In this document: one piece after another, positions 43,052 through 52,859 of the stretch
Layout of the letters: every line of letters begins with the position of its first letter
Position numbering within the stretch: position 1 is the first letter of the stretch
Source: Chryseobacterium antibioticum
GTDB taxonomy: Bacteria; Bacteroidota; Bacteroidia; Flavobacteriales; Weeksellaceae
Direction: 5' to 3'
DNA: 64,000 nt
Assembly (NCBI RefSeq): GCF_012927325.1
Contig: NZ_JABBGI010000010.1
Location: 1-64,000, forward strand
Position numbers and translations under genes: made by a program
Notes under the pieces: generated by a model
Database searches by the model: none
Told to the model about the DNA's origin: nothing
What the model saw: the letters and a program-made list of their open reading frames with translations, nothing else

Positions 43052-44260
43052 ATGTTGTTGAAAGAAGCATCTGAGAAAAGAATCAGATTAATAACCATTA
43101 TGGCTTTCGTGTCGATCCCGCTTTCCGGGTTTGTCACTGATATTTATTTGCCCTCATTCCCATCGATGGCCAAAGAAATGCAGGTCTCTGAAAAGGATAT
43201 CCAGATCACTTTGACGTCTTACTTGCTGAGTTATGGGATTTCGCAACTTTTTGTAGGAGGAATTCTGGATAGCATTGGGCGTTACCGTCCTAAGCTGATT
43301 GCTCTTTTTCTACTGATCATAAGCAGTATTTTGATTACGATGACGGATAGTATTTTATTAATATGTCTGCTCCGTATTCTCCAAGGAGCGGCTGTTTCTG
43401 TCCTCGTAGTAGCTACCCGTGCTATTTTTGTAGATCTTTATGATTCTGAAAAGGTGAAACATTATCTGAGCTATTTCACCATCGTCTGGTCGTGCGGACC
43501 TATTTTGGCTCCGTTTCTGGGGGGATATCTTGAAAAACTGTTTAACTGGCATGCTAATTTTTACTTTCTGGCTTTCTATGCAGCGTCTCTGTTTCTGTTT
43601 GAATGGTTCTTCAGTGGTGAAAGCTTACCTGAGAAAAAGAAACTTAATCTTTCTGAGAACATCAGTCTGTACAAAATGATGCTTAAAAACAGGATTTTCA
43701 TGCTTGGGATCTTTATTTTAGGACTGAGCTATTCCATTGTAATGCTATTTAATTTAACAGGTCCTTTTATTATTGAGAACACATTTCACTTTACTCCGGT
43801 TGTCATAGGATATTGTACATTAATCTTAGGTTTTTCCTGGATGATTGGTGGGTTTATAGGAAAACGCAGACTTAAGCTTGACTTTAAGGACAGAATCTTA
43901 CAGCCTATTATTTTACAGCTGATCCTGATCGCCGGACTGATTGCCACCAGTTTCTATGCGGAAAGCCTTTTCATTATGGTTCCGTTCGCCTTTTTCATTC
44001 ACATCTGTTCAGGAATCCTGTTTACATCGTTTTTTACAACGAGTATGCTTTATTTCCCTAAAAATGCAGGAACAGCAGGCGGACTGATGGGTGGATTGGT
44101 GTATGTGATTACTTCCATTACAAGCTTTATCATATCTGTTAGTGGAAACGTCACGGAACAGGGCGGACTTGCCTGGCGCTATCTGGCGATTGCCATTATA
44201 CTATTAGGAATTATCCTGGTGATGCATCAGGCGGTAAAAAAAGAACAAGCAGAGAATTAA
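43052..44260 (+). CDS. Bcr/CflA-type multidrug efflux MFS transporter
   Basis: A 402-aa 12-helix major-facilitator protein of the drug:H+ antiporter group. The first helix carries GFVTDIYLPSFPSMAKEMQV, the usual motif D1 of the Bcr/CflA family, and motif A appears as GGILDSIGRYRPKL. Helix-rich segments fill the remainder. Substrates of related proteins are bicyclomycin, chloramphenicol and sulfonamides; the actual substrate is unknown. A hairpin overlapping the stop codon terminates the gene. Confidence 0.9.
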   Translation: MLLKEASEKRIRLITIMAFVSIPLSGFVTDIYLPSFPSMAKEMQVSEKDIQITLTSYLLSYGISQLFVGGILDSIGRYRPKLIALFLLIISSILITMTDSILLICLLRILQGAAVSVLVVATRAIFVDLYDSEKVKHYLSYFTIVWSCGPILAPFLGGYLEKLFNWHANFYFLAFYAASLFLFEWFFSGESLPEKKKLNLSENISLYKMMLKNRIFMLGIFILGLSYSIVMLFNLTGPFIIENTFHFTPVVIGYCTLILGFSWMIGGFIGKRRLKLDFKDRILQPIILQLILIAGLIATSFYAESLFIMVPFAFFIHICSGILFTSFFTTSMLYFPKNAGTAGGLMGGLVYVITSITSFIISVSGNVTEQGGLAWRYLAIAIILLGIILVMHQAVKKEQAEN

Positions 44261-44274
44261 TCTCTGCTTTTTTT
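44247..44274 (+). terminator. Terminator overlapping the MFS stop codon
   Basis: AAGCAGAGA/TCTCTGCTT 9-bp stem; the loop contains the TAA stop, and TTTTTTT follows. Confidence 0.8.
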
Positions 44275-44668
44275 GTAATAATATTAATGAAAGCTATGCA
44301 TATTCTCTGAAGAAGGATATCAATAGAAATTTCAAAGACCTTTACAGGTTTCCTTGATTATACTCTAAAAATAAGATCATTCAAAATATGCAGAAGATAA
44401 AAAAAGAATGAAAATTGTATTGAATTTATAAAAGAATATTTTGAACACGGTTTTTCACCAAAAACACAAACAAAATTAACATATATTTGATTTACAATGA
44501 ATTAAAACCTTAATTGTTTGAGCTAAATACAAACAATTAAGATTTAGAACAAAATCCATAATTTTATTATTTATAATAAATACAGTTTAATTTTCGTATA
44601 TTTATAAAAATGTCTATTAATACTTTATAAAATAAGTTGTAAACATTCATAATTTTAAAATATATAAA
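44275..44668. other. 394-bp AT-rich stretch with no gene
   Basis: I see no reading frame or RNA signal. It precedes the GT14 gene, whose promoter should lie here, but no consensus -7 box is evident. Confidence 0.5.
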
Positions 44669-45631
44669 ATGAGAAGTGTTTACATGGGCGAAAGCGATGA
44701 ACATGAAATCGGCAATATACCGATGAAAGCGATTAGTATTGCGTACTTAATTTTGGTACATCGTTTACCTGATCAATTCAAAAAACTTTTTACAGCGATC
44801 TACGAATCCACCAATTTTTATCTGATACACATTGACAAAAAAGCGAGTCAGGAAATTGGTGAGAATGTCAGAATTTTTTTAAAATCTTATTCAAATGTAC
44901 ATATCCTGGATAGTGAAAATGTAGTTTGGGGAGGATACAGCATGGTGCAGGCTGAATTAGACGGAATGAAATATCTTCTGAATATGAATGCGCAATGGGA
45001 CTATTTCATTAATTTAAGCGGACAGGATTATCCTTTAAAATCACAGAAAATAATCCGAGAGTTTTTATCCAAAAACAATGGTAAAAGCTATCTTAAAATT
45101 GCCGATCAGGAAAAATCCAGACCTGAAACCATGAACAGAATTGAAAACTATTTTGAGGAGTTGGAAGATAAAATTTCAGAAAAAACCCATAAAAGAAATT
45201 TCATGAAAGATGTTATCCCTTATATTGGTGGGCAGTGGATGATTTTAACCAGAGATTGCTGTGAATTTATTACCAATAGCATAGAAGTCAAAAAGTTTGA
45301 GGACTATTATCTCAACACTTTAATCGCGGACGAATCTTTCTTTCAAACAGTTTTAATGAATACTTCTTTCACGGGTACTTTGGTAGATGATGACAAAAGA
45401 GCCATTATCTGGATACCTGATGGGGATATCAAACTGCGTCCAAAGACTTTCACAAAAACCGATTTAGATTTTCTTCAACAAGGGAATCATCTTTTTGCCC
45501 GGAAGTTTGATGATCATGTTGACAATAACATTATCGACTCTATTAAAGCCCAATATGATGAACCTTTTAAAACATTGGTGAAGATCACTGATGTAAAAAA
45601 TATAAGCAGAACTATTCCTCATTTAAATTAA
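44669..45631 (+). CDS. GT14-family beta-1,6-N-acetylglucosaminyltransferase-like protein
   Basis: A 320-aa Core-2/I-branching (GT14) glycosyltransferase. The N-terminal fold shows AISIAYLILVHRLPDQFKKL, YLIHIDKKA, WGGYSMVQAELDGM and LSGQDYPLKS, all family landmarks. These enzymes transfer sugar from a UDP-sugar to form branched glycans; in bacteria they occur in capsule or exopolysaccharide loci, but here the gene stands alone. The first 18 residues before MKAISIAYL look like an extension, so the true start may be the ATG at 44723. Confidence 0.83.
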   Translation: MRSVYMGESDEHEIGNIPMKAISIAYLILVHRLPDQFKKLFTAIYESTNFYLIHIDKKASQEIGENVRIFLKSYSNVHILDSENVVWGGYSMVQAELDGMKYLLNMNAQWDYFINLSGQDYPLKSQKIIREFLSKNNGKSYLKIADQEKSRPETMNRIENYFEELEDKISEKTHKRNFMKDVIPYIGGQWMILTRDCCEFITNSIEVKKFEDYYLNTLIADESFFQTVLMNTSFTGTLVDDDKRAIIWIPDGDIKLRPKTFTKTDLDFLQQGNHLFARKFDDHVDNNIIDSIKAQYDEPFKTLVKITDVKNISRTIPHLN

Positions 45632-45849
45632 AAAAATATTTAAGTTATGTTCGTAATCCTGGTCCAATTGGGTCAGGGTTTTTCATTGCTGCCTACAAAA
45701 AAAGTCTCCCCGGAGGAAGACTTAAAAAACACAAATGATGAAAAAAAATATTTTCTCGGGTCAAATATACTCTATTTTTTATTTTTAAAAAGAGCTTTGC
45801 ATTGTGAATTATCTGTTTTATGATTAAAAACATCTAATTGATTTCTCGC

Positions 45850-46878
45850 TTATAACAAATAAAACTGCTGAAGTTTTTCCTCACACAGGGTCTTCACCAC
45901 TTCTATCCAGCGATCTTCATCATTAAGACAAGGAATATAATGGAAGTTTTCTCCTCCACTATGCAAGAATTGCTCTTTTCCTTCTACTGAAATTTCTTCC
46001 AGGGTTTCAAGGCAGTCTGAAACAAAAGCAGGACAGACGATTGCCAGATTTTTCACTCCTTTTGAAGGAATTGTTTCTAAAGTTTCATCCGTATAGGGCT
46101 CCATCCACTTATCTTTTCCAAGTCTTGACTGGAAAGAAATAATGGTTTTTTCTATAGGTAAATTAAGTTTTTCAATCACTTTTTTTGTGGTATCGAAACA
46201 TTGATGGCGATAACAGAACTGATGACTCGGATTCGTTTCTCTGGAACAGCAATCATTGAGATTGCAGGTTTTTGTAGGATCTGTTTTGTAAATATGTCTT
46301 TCCGGAACTCCGTGATAGGAGAACTGTAAAGCATCAAAATTTTCAGGAAGCTTTTCTCTGATGCTATCTGCCAGACAGTTGATGTAAATATCTCTATGGT
46401 AAAAAGGCTGAATATAGTTGATTCTTACTTTTGGAAATTTCTTTTTTCTTACTTCTTCCGCTTTTTCTATGACAGATTCCGTTGTACTCATTGCATATTG
46501 CGGATACAACGGAAAAAGCACAATTTCTGAAACACCCTGATCAACCAATTTCTGAATTCCCGTTTCAATGCTCGGTTCAGCATACCTCATTCCGATTTCT
46601 ACAGGAACATCCACCAGTTTCTGAAGTTTTTGCTGAACTTTTTTAGTGATCACAATCAGCGGAGAGCCTTGATCCGTCCAAACTGTTTTGTACGCCTCTG
46701 CTGATTTTGCGGGTCTTGTATTTAAAATAATTCCACGAACGAGCAGTGCACGGAAAATCCAGCGGTAATCTATTACCCTTTCATCCATCAAAAACTCATC
46801 AAGATATTCCTTTACATCCTTTACCGCTGTAGATCTTGGCGACCCAAGATTTACCAATAAAATTCCTTTTTTAGCCAA
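45850..46878 (-). CDS. hemH: Ferrochelatase
   Basis: A 342-aa enzyme that inserts Fe2+ into protoporphyrin IX, the last step of heme synthesis. Motifs: LVNLGSPRS near residue 8, the catalytic region FSYHGVPERH (His about 191) and the C-terminal FVSDCLETLEEISVEGKEQF with the essential Glu. Four Cys in CNLDNCCSRE-like sequence (CNLNDCCSRETNPSHQFCYR) may bind an iron-sulfur cluster or metal. It follows the carotenoid/photolyase operon by 48 bp and may share its transcript. Confidence 0.95.
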   Translation of the reverse strand: MAKKGILLVNLGSPRSTAVKDVKEYLDEFLMDERVIDYRWIFRALLVRGIILNTRPAKSAEAYKTVWTDQGSPLIVITKKVQQKLQKLVDVPVEIGMRYAEPSIETGIQKLVDQGVSEIVLFPLYPQYAMSTTESVIEKAEEVRKKKFPKVRINYIQPFYHRDIYINCLADSIREKLPENFDALQFSYHGVPERHIYKTDPTKTCNLNDCCSRETNPSHQFCYRHQCFDTTKKVIEKLNLPIEKTIISFQSRLGKDKWMEPYTDETLETIPSKGVKNLAIVCPAFVSDCLETLEEISVEGKEQFLHSGGENFHYIPCLNDEDRWIEVVKTLCEEKLQQFYLL

Positions 46879-46926
46879 TGTTATTTATTTTAATTATGAA
46901 TGATTGTTAAGTTGTATCGTCAAGTA

Positions 46927-48207
46927 TTAAGTCAATGCTCTTTTATACGTTTCCAACGCTCTTTCCCTTGCGTATTTATGCTCAACCAATGGTTTCTGAT
47001 CATAGTTGCCCGGAAGCCATTTTCGGATGTATTTCCAATCTTTGTCAAATTTTTTGGTTTGCTCTTCAGGATTGAATATTCTAAAGTATGGAGCCGCATC
47101 GCAACCACAACCTGCCGCCCATTGCCAGTTTCCGTTATTGGCGGAAAGATCATAATCCAGAAGTTTCCCGGCAAAGTAGGCTTCTCCCCATCTCCAGTCG
47201 ATCAGAAGATGTTTGGTGAGGAAACTTGCCGTGATCATTCTTACTCTGTTGTGCATAAACCCGGTTTCATTAAGTTCCCGCATTCCTGCATCTACAATAG
47301 GATATCCTGTTTTTCCTTCACACCAGGCTTTGAATTCTTCTTCATTGTTTCTCCAGGGAATCTCTTCATATTTTTTCTTAAAGCAATGGTTGACTACGTA
47401 AGGAAAATGAAACAGAATCTGCATAAAAAACTCCCTCCAGATCAGTTCATTAAGCCATGTTTCGCTATGTTCAAGAGCAAATTTCACACATTGCCTCACT
47501 GAAACGGTTCCAAAGCGAAGGGCAACTCCTAAATGGGTCGTATGATCCATGGCAGGAAAATCCCTGTATTGCTGATAAGAATCGATGATTTTTTTGTCCA
47601 GTGAAGGTTTTGTACATTTTATTTCTGTCTTTTTAAATCCAATATCTTCCAGTGTAAGAATATCCTCATGACTTTTTATTGTGGCCAAATTGCTGAAATC
47701 AGTTTCATAGATTTTAATAGTTTCTAAATGTTCTTTCCACTTTTTTGAATAAGGGGTAAAGACGGTATATGGTGACTGATCACTTTTAAGGATATCGTTT
47801 TTTTCGAATATCACCTGATCTTTGAAGTCAGAAAATTTCACGTTGCTTTTTTCAAGAAAATCAGCAACTTCCCGATCTCTTTTTATGGCCTGTGGTTCAT
47901 AATCTCTGTTGAAGAATACCGTATCGATCTCAAACTCTTTGACCAGTCTTTTGAAAATATCTAGTGGGTTTCCCTGATAAGCTCTGAGTCCGCTATTATG
48001 CGTCTGAAGTTCTTTATTGATATTCTCCAGAGCCTGGTGGATGTAATCTACCCTTTTGTCTGATCGGTCTTCAAGATGGTCCAGAATTCCGGTATCAAAT
48101 ATAAAAACAGGAAGTACTTTCAGTCCTGAATCCAGGGCATGACACAAACCGGCATTGTCATCCAGCCTCAGGTCTCTTCTGAACCAGAAAATATTAATTT
48201 TGCTCAT
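46927..48207 (-). CDS. phr: Deoxyribodipyrimidine photolyase / cryptochrome
   Basis: A 426-aa class I photolyase-like flavoprotein that repairs UV-induced cyclobutane dimers using blue light. The N-terminal alpha/beta antenna domain (about residues 1-130, WFRRDLRLDDNAG) is followed by the FAD-binding helical domain with NELIWREFFMQILFHFP, MHNRVRMITASFLTKHLLID, and the segment DYDLSANNGNWQWAAGCGCD. The start overlaps the lycopene cyclase gene by 14 nt. Placement inside a carotenoid operon ties it to light stress. Confidence 0.93.
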   Translation of the reverse strand: MSKINIFWFRRDLRLDDNAGLCHALDSGLKVLPVFIFDTGILDHLEDRSDKRVDYIHQALENINKELQTHNSGLRAYQGNPLDIFKRLVKEFEIDTVFFNRDYEPQAIKRDREVADFLEKSNVKFSDFKDQVIFEKNDILKSDQSPYTVFTPYSKKWKEHLETIKIYETDFSNLATIKSHEDILTLEDIGFKKTEIKCTKPSLDKKIIDSYQQYRDFPAMDHTTHLGVALRFGTVSVRQCVKFALEHSETWLNELIWREFFMQILFHFPYVVNHCFKKKYEEIPWRNNEEEFKAWCEGKTGYPIVDAGMRELNETGFMHNRVRMITASFLTKHLLIDWRWGEAYFAGKLLDYDLSANNGNWQWAAGCGCDAAPYFRIFNPEEQTKKFDKDWKYIRKWLPGNYDQKPLVEHKYARERALETYKRALT

Positions 48208-48886
48208 TGCTCTTCAATTTTTGAAATAAATAGATATTCCACAGAATCATTTCATAACCATAAACCGTATCTTCTATCGGAATGGTCAGCATTCTTATTC
48301 CCATGAAGTTTTGGGGATTGTAATTCACAATCGGGGATTCCAGACCTGTTCCGGTAAGTATTCCGTTGACCACCAAAAATCCGGGCATCAGTATAAGATA
48401 GATGAATGAAGCTTTGCCAATCCATCTTGCTTTTAATACAAAATAAAGTGTAAACATACTGATAGCCGTAGATAAGAACGTGACCCTAGTGTAGATCTTA
48501 TCATAAAAGTAAAAGGCTATTCCCAATGCAGAAATAATGGAAATGATCACAAATACCTTTTCCGGCAATGGCTTCCAGCCCAATTTGAAAAATTGATCCA
48601 GACAGAAATAGGTAAAAATACATGAAAAAGGAATACAGAAGAAAAACAGGATTTCTTCAACCGGAAGGTTATATACCCGGATCCCTAAAAGATACGCATC
48701 ATTGAACCACCACACTCCTCTTTTGGTAAACCAGATATCCCAAGAGATGAATACAACCGCCACAATAAATGTTGCCTTAAAAAAAGCAGGAAAATGTCTG
48801 TTGAATTTTATTTTAGGATGAAATGAAAAAACAAAACAGATGATGACCGTAAAAAAATTAATCAAAAGATAGGTGTAGTGGAACAT
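48194..48886 (-). CDS. crtY: Lycopene cyclase (CrtYcd-type, single polypeptide)
   Basis: A 230-aa polytopic membrane protein with six to seven helices. It carries both copies of the lycopene cyclase domain's PxE(E/D) motif: LPVEEILFF in the first half and IPIEDTVYG in the second. In Actinobacteria these are two polypeptides (CrtYc and CrtYd); here they are one fused protein, as in other Bacteroidetes. It converts lycopene to beta-carotene. It lies between crtZ (2 bp) and phr (14 nt overlap). Confidence 0.88.
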   Translation of the reverse strand: MFHYTYLLINFFTVIICFVFSFHPKIKFNRHFPAFFKATFIVAVVFISWDIWFTKRGVWWFNDAYLLGIRVYNLPVEEILFFFCIPFSCIFTYFCLDQFFKLGWKPLPEKVFVIISIISALGIAFYFYDKIYTRVTFLSTAISMFTLYFVLKARWIGKASFIYLILMPGFLVVNGILTGTGLESPIVNYNPQNFMGIRMLTIPIEDTVYGYEMILWNIYLFQKLKSNEQN

Positions 48887-48888
48887 GG

Positions 48889-49347
48889 TCAGGCTTTATG
48901 TTGATTAAAATACATTTTAAAATATTTTACAGGCACCCACAGAAAGCCAAAACACTCTCCTTTTTCCTTTCCGGTGTGTTTATGATGCTGTTTATGGGCA
49001 CGTCTTATAGCAAGTAAGTAGGGATTTTCTGTATTGCGCAGGATTTTAAACCTTTGATGGATAAAGATGTCGTGAACAAAAAAGTAAGCCATTCCGTACA
49101 AAGCGATTCCGATGGCTATGTAAAACCAGAAATTAAAATCCTGTGTCGTTCCGTAATACATCAAAAGTATCGTAGGCAAAGCAAAAATAACGAAGAAATA
49201 ATCATTTTTCTCCATCGCCCCTTCATTGCTATGGTCGTGATGATCCTTATGAAGCATCCAGAGAAAACCATGCATGATGTACTTATGGATGAGCCAGGTC
49301 ATTCCTTCCATGATGAAAAATGTGCCTACTACAATCAGGAAATTCAT
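48889..49347 (-). CDS. crtZ: Beta-carotene hydroxylase
   Basis: A 152-aa membrane di-iron hydroxylase. Four histidine clusters are visible: HKYIMH, HKDHHDHSN, HDIFIHQRF and HKQHHKHTGK, as in the fatty acid hydroxylase/CrtZ family. It adds hydroxyl groups to the beta-ionone rings to make zeaxanthin. Stop and start overlap by one base with the SRPBCC gene upstream. It fits directly after the cyclase in the pathway. Confidence 0.93.
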   Translation of the reverse strand: MNFLIVVGTFFIMEGMTWLIHKYIMHGFLWMLHKDHHDHSNEGAMEKNDYFFVIFALPTILLMYYGTTQDFNFWFYIAIGIALYGMAYFFVHDIFIHQRFKILRNTENPYLLAIRRAHKQHHKHTGKEKGECFGFLWVPVKYFKMYFNQHKA

Positions 49348-49814
49348 TACTTTATTTTTTTATTGAAGCGTTCTTCTAAAACTTTATACCGGTAGTTGAA
49401 AACGTGCTCAAGCTTTTTTCTGACAAAAATTTGATGTGCTATTTCACCCAAAAATCCTAAAGGAAGTTCATAATCTACCGAGTCTTTCATAAAAACTCCT
49501 TTTTCATTCACTATAAATTCATGATGATGGTTCCAGAGTTTATAAGGTCCTTTTTTCTGAGAATCTGTAAAACTTTTTTGAAAATCAACCTGTTTGATTT
49601 CCGTTTTCCATTTCATTTTTATTCCTAACAGGGGCGAAATATAATAGTCAATAATCATCCCTTCAAAAATTTCATCATCCGCCATTTCGGTAAGGACTAT
49701 AAAATTCATATCCTTTGGGGTGATGTCAGAGAGGTTATTCGCTGAAGAAAAAAACTCCCATGCTGTTGCTATATCACAGTTCAGCTGCTGTTCTCTATAC
49801 ATTTTATGTATCAT
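49347..49814 (-). CDS. SRPBCC-superfamily protein of the carotenoid operon
   Basis: A 155-aa START/SRPBCC (polyketide cyclase-like) protein, with WEFFSSANNLSDITPKDMNF, KGPYKLWNHHHEFI and YELPLGFLGEIAHQIFVRKK. It is similar to proteins annotated as cell-division-inhibitor-like or CDP-paratose-epimerase-like in carotenoid loci of Bacteroidetes. A lipophilic binding pocket would suit carotenoids or pigment precursors (inference). It lies inside the crt operon, 29 bp after crtB and overlapping crtZ by one base. Confidence 0.78.
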   Translation of the reverse strand: MIHKMYREQQLNCDIATAWEFFSSANNLSDITPKDMNFIVLTEMADDEIFEGMIIDYYISPLLGIKMKWKTEIKQVDFQKSFTDSQKKGPYKLWNHHHEFIVNEKGVFMKDSVDYELPLGFLGEIAHQIFVRKKLEHVFNYRYKVLEERFNKKIK

Positions 49815-49843
49815 TGTAATTCGTACTATGTAATATTATTCGG

Positions 49844-50680
49844 TTATAAAAGAGACGTTTTATACTGTACGTAGCTGCTCATCATTAAAGATAGTTTCTT
49901 TCCATTTGAGATTCTTATTCTTTGGTTAATGATCTTACTGGCAGAAGTTTTCTTGATTTTCCGGAAAAGCGAAATATAATACCGGAAAGCTAGATAAACG
50001 CCGAATCTTGCGGAACCAGGCAGTTTTTTGATTCCCTCCAAAGCGGTTTTAAATTCTTCTTCGATCTCTTTTTCAATATGAGATTTCACGGTATTGTCAA
50101 AATATGAAATATCAACATTCGGGAAGTAGCAGCGCCCCAAAATCTGATAATCATCTTTCATATCCCGAAGAAAATTGACTTTCTGAAAGGCAGATCCGAG
50201 GATCATGGCGTAGGGCTTCAGTCTCTCAAATTCTGTAGCATTTCCTTCTGTAAAGATATGAAGACACATCAGTCCCACCACTTCAGCAGATCCTACGATA
50301 TATTCTTTATAAAGATCTGAATTGTAATCTATTTTCTGAAGGTCCATTTCCATGCTTTTCAGAAACTGGTGAATAAGACTGTAATCAATCCTGTATTGGT
50401 GGACTGTTTCCTGAAACGCCTGCAAAATTGGATTCAGGGAAATTTTATCTTCCAATGCCTGAAAAGTTTCTTCTTTGTACCTTGATAAAAGTTTCTGTTT
50501 ATCATAATCATGAAAGCTGTCCACAATTTCATCGGCAAGACGTACATATCCATAAACTGCATAGATCGGATTCCTGAGTTTCGGAGACAGCGCCATGATG
50601 CCGAGAGAAAAACTTGTACTGTATTGTTTAGTCGTTTCTCGGCTCACTGTATAGGAAAGGTCGTCAAACAATTTTTTCAT
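49844..50680 (-). CDS. crtB: Phytoene synthase
   Basis: A 278-aa squalene/phytoene synthase family enzyme. Both Asp-rich Mg2+-diphosphate binding motifs are present: RLADEIVDSFHDYDK (DELVD type) and NFLRDMKDDYQ. It condenses two geranylgeranyl-diphosphate molecules to phytoene, the first committed step. It is separated from crtI by 2 bp and feeds it directly. Confidence 0.95.
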   Translation of the reverse strand: MKKLFDDLSYTVSRETTKQYSTSFSLGIMALSPKLRNPIYAVYGYVRLADEIVDSFHDYDKQKLLSRYKEETFQALEDKISLNPILQAFQETVHQYRIDYSLIHQFLKSMEMDLQKIDYNSDLYKEYIVGSAEVVGLMCLHIFTEGNATEFERLKPYAMILGSAFQKVNFLRDMKDDYQILGRCYFPNVDISYFDNTVKSHIEKEIEEEFKTALEGIKKLPGSARFGVYLAFRYYISLFRKIKKTSASKIINQRIRISNGKKLSLMMSSYVQYKTSLL

Positions 50681-50682
50681 AA

Positions 50683-52155
50683 TTAGTTTATTTTGCTGGC
50701 TTCATGGGCTGCTATTTTCCCTGAAATAATGGAAGGCGGAACTCCTGGACCGGGAACAGTAAGCTGACCAGTATACAGAAGATTTTTTATCTTTTTATTT
50801 CGTATGGAAGGCTTTAAAACAGCCGTTTGCGAGAGTGTATTGGCAAGACCGTAAGCATTACCTTTATAGGCATTGTAATCTTCTTTAAAATCATTAATGC
50901 AGTAGCTTCTTTTATAATCTGTTTTTGAGATCAGACCTGAAGTTCCGGTATGTTTTTCCAATCTTCCGATCATCTCAATAAAATACTTTTCTCTCATTTC
51001 TTCAGAATCTTCTATTCCCGGTGCAACGGGCATTAACAGGAATATATTTTCACAGTTCCCGGGAGCAGTCCCTTTATCTGTCTGGGACGGGCAACACACA
51101 TAAAATAAAGGCTTTGTAGGCCATTTCTTATCTTCATAAATTTCATGGGTGTGAAGTTCCAGATCGTTTTCAAAGAAAAGGGTGTGATGTTTTAGGTTGG
51201 GAATTTTCCCTTTGATTCCCAAATAATAAATAAGACATGATGGAGCGAATGTTTTTTTCTCCCAGTATGACGGTTTGTAGTTTCTGTACGATTCAGGAAG
51301 AAGCTGATTTTCGGTATGATGATAGTCGGAAGAAGCAATGATCATGTCAAATTGCCTGTCTTCTCCATGAACTTGTATTCCGATGGCTCTGTCCCTTTCA
51401 ACCTTGATTTTCTCTACATTTGAATTAAAGTGAAAATGAGCTCCCTGTTCTGTAGCAATCTTCATCATGGCATCAGTCACTTTTGAAAAACCACCCATCG
51501 GATACCAGGTTCCCAATTTATACCCTCCATAATTCATCAGACTGTACAAAGCAGGAATATTCCTGGGCGCTGCTCCCAAAAAGATGACCGGAAACTCCAT
51601 CAACGTGATCAGCTTAGGGTGGCTGAAATACTTTCTTACAAATTGGCTGAAGTTGGTAAGCAAATCCAGCTTTAACGCATTCTTTGCCATTTTGGGTGAA
51701 ATAAACTCGAACCATGAATGACAGGGTTTATTCACAAAATCTTTCATCCCGATCTCATATTTCATCCGGGCATCTTGCATAAATTCGTCAAGCTTTTTTC
51801 CGGCTCCCGTTTCCATACTTTCAAATAAGGCAGTCATTTCCTCATAGCGGTCCGGAATATTCATGACGCCATCTGAAAACACCATTTCAAACTGAGGATC
51901 CAACGGAATAAGCTCATAAAAATCCGATGCTTTTTTTCCAAAATCCTCAAAGAATGCTTCAATAATATCCGGCATCCAATACCAACTTGGTCCCATATCA
52001 AAAACATAGCCGTCCTCCGTCCGAAACTGTCTTGCTCTGCCTCCTACTTCGCTGTTTTTTTCAAACACGTGTACTTCATTTCCTTCTTTTGCCAAATAGG
52101 AAGCTGCAGATAATCCGGAAAAACCTGAACCGATGACGGCTATTTTCTTTTTCAT
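50683..52155 (-). CDS. crtI: Phytoene desaturase
   Basis: A 490-aa FAD-dependent desaturase. The dinucleotide-binding motif is IGSGFSGLSAASYLAKEGNE, with the typical GGRARQFRTEDGYVFDMGPS; the C-terminus ends in the conserved TVPGPGVPPSIISGKIAA. It converts phytoene to lycopene. Two bases separate it from both MarR and crtB, so it is part of a single operon. Confidence 0.95.
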   Translation of the reverse strand: MKKKIAVIGSGFSGLSAASYLAKEGNEVHVFEKNSEVGGRARQFRTEDGYVFDMGPSWYWMPDIIEAFFEDFGKKASDFYELIPLDPQFEMVFSDGVMNIPDRYEEMTALFESMETGAGKKLDEFMQDARMKYEIGMKDFVNKPCHSWFEFISPKMAKNALKLDLLTNFSQFVRKYFSHPKLITLMEFPVIFLGAAPRNIPALYSLMNYGGYKLGTWYPMGGFSKVTDAMMKIATEQGAHFHFNSNVEKIKVERDRAIGIQVHGEDRQFDMIIASSDYHHTENQLLPESYRNYKPSYWEKKTFAPSCLIYYLGIKGKIPNLKHHTLFFENDLELHTHEIYEDKKWPTKPLFYVCCPSQTDKGTAPGNCENIFLLMPVAPGIEDSEEMREKYFIEMIGRLEKHTGTSGLISKTDYKRSYCINDFKEDYNAYKGNAYGLANTLSQTAVLKPSIRNKKIKNLLYTGQLTVPGPGVPPSIISGKIAAHEASKIN

Positions 52156-52157
52156 GA

Positions 52158-52832
52158 TTAATTTTTTATGAATGAATACTCCTGGCTGACGACATCAATA
52201 AGATTCCTGGACTCTATATTCCTACTGAAGATCGGATGGTGAAATTTTTCTAATTTTCCTAAAATACGGATCAACTCCATTTTTTCAGAATGGCTAAGAT
52301 CTCCTGCTACAATATGAGTTGCCGCCCTTATTTTCTGCATCTGATGTTCCAAGGAGATATTGCCTGAGCTTGTGATATGTATGATTTTTGTTCTTTTATC
52401 CGTCTCTGAATCTGTCTGTTCAATCCATCCTAATTTTATAAGCCGATTGATAATCAACATTCCAACGGATTTTTCATGAACATTTTTTTTAATAAGTTCC
52501 ATTTTGGTCATTGCTCCAAATGCCTTAAGATTAATGAGATAAATGAAGTCTTCCTGCGTTGCAAAGTCCGAATCTGAAATGGCAGATTTTGAGTAAGATT
52601 TAGCATATCTGTTAAGGTGAACCAAAGATGTGCTTATTACACTTTCGGGACTTCTCCCGTTTTCTTTACCTTCCCAATAAGGTTCATTACTGTCATTCTT
52701 TACTGCATGAGATTCTTTTTCGCATAGCCATGCTTTAAAACCATCAACATCTGAAGGGTAAGAATTCATTTCATTCTCTCTCTCAAATTCCTCAAGTAAT
52801 TGAATAACATCTTTAACAATTGAATAATGCAT
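52158..52832 (-). CDS. MarR-family regulator of the carotenoid operon
   Basis: A 224-aa protein with a MarR winged-helix core (about residues 80-200: ATQEDFIYLINLKAFGAMTK, DKRTKIIHITSSG as the wing) and long N- and C-terminal arms. It is the first gene of the crt operon, 2 bp before crtI, and has a consensus -7 box, suggesting it regulates its own pigment operon. Signal unknown. Confidence 0.83.
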   Translation of the reverse strand: MHYSIVKDVIQLLEEFERENEMNSYPSDVDGFKAWLCEKESHAVKNDSNEPYWEGKENGRSPESVISTSLVHLNRYAKSYSKSAISDSDFATQEDFIYLINLKAFGAMTKMELIKKNVHEKSVGMLIINRLIKLGWIEQTDSETDKRTKIIHITSSGNISLEHQMQKIRAATHIVAGDLSHSEKMELIRILGKLEKFHHPIFSRNIESRNLIDVVSQEYSFIKN

Positions 52833-52851
52833 CTTACGAATATTTAGAATA

Positions 52852-52859
52852 CAAATATA
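52852..52859 (-). promoter_or_regulatory. Predicted -7 box for the carotenoid operon
   Basis: The minus strand reads TATATTTG, followed about 7 bp later by the expected start, about 13 nt before the MarR ATG. Confidence 0.55.
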
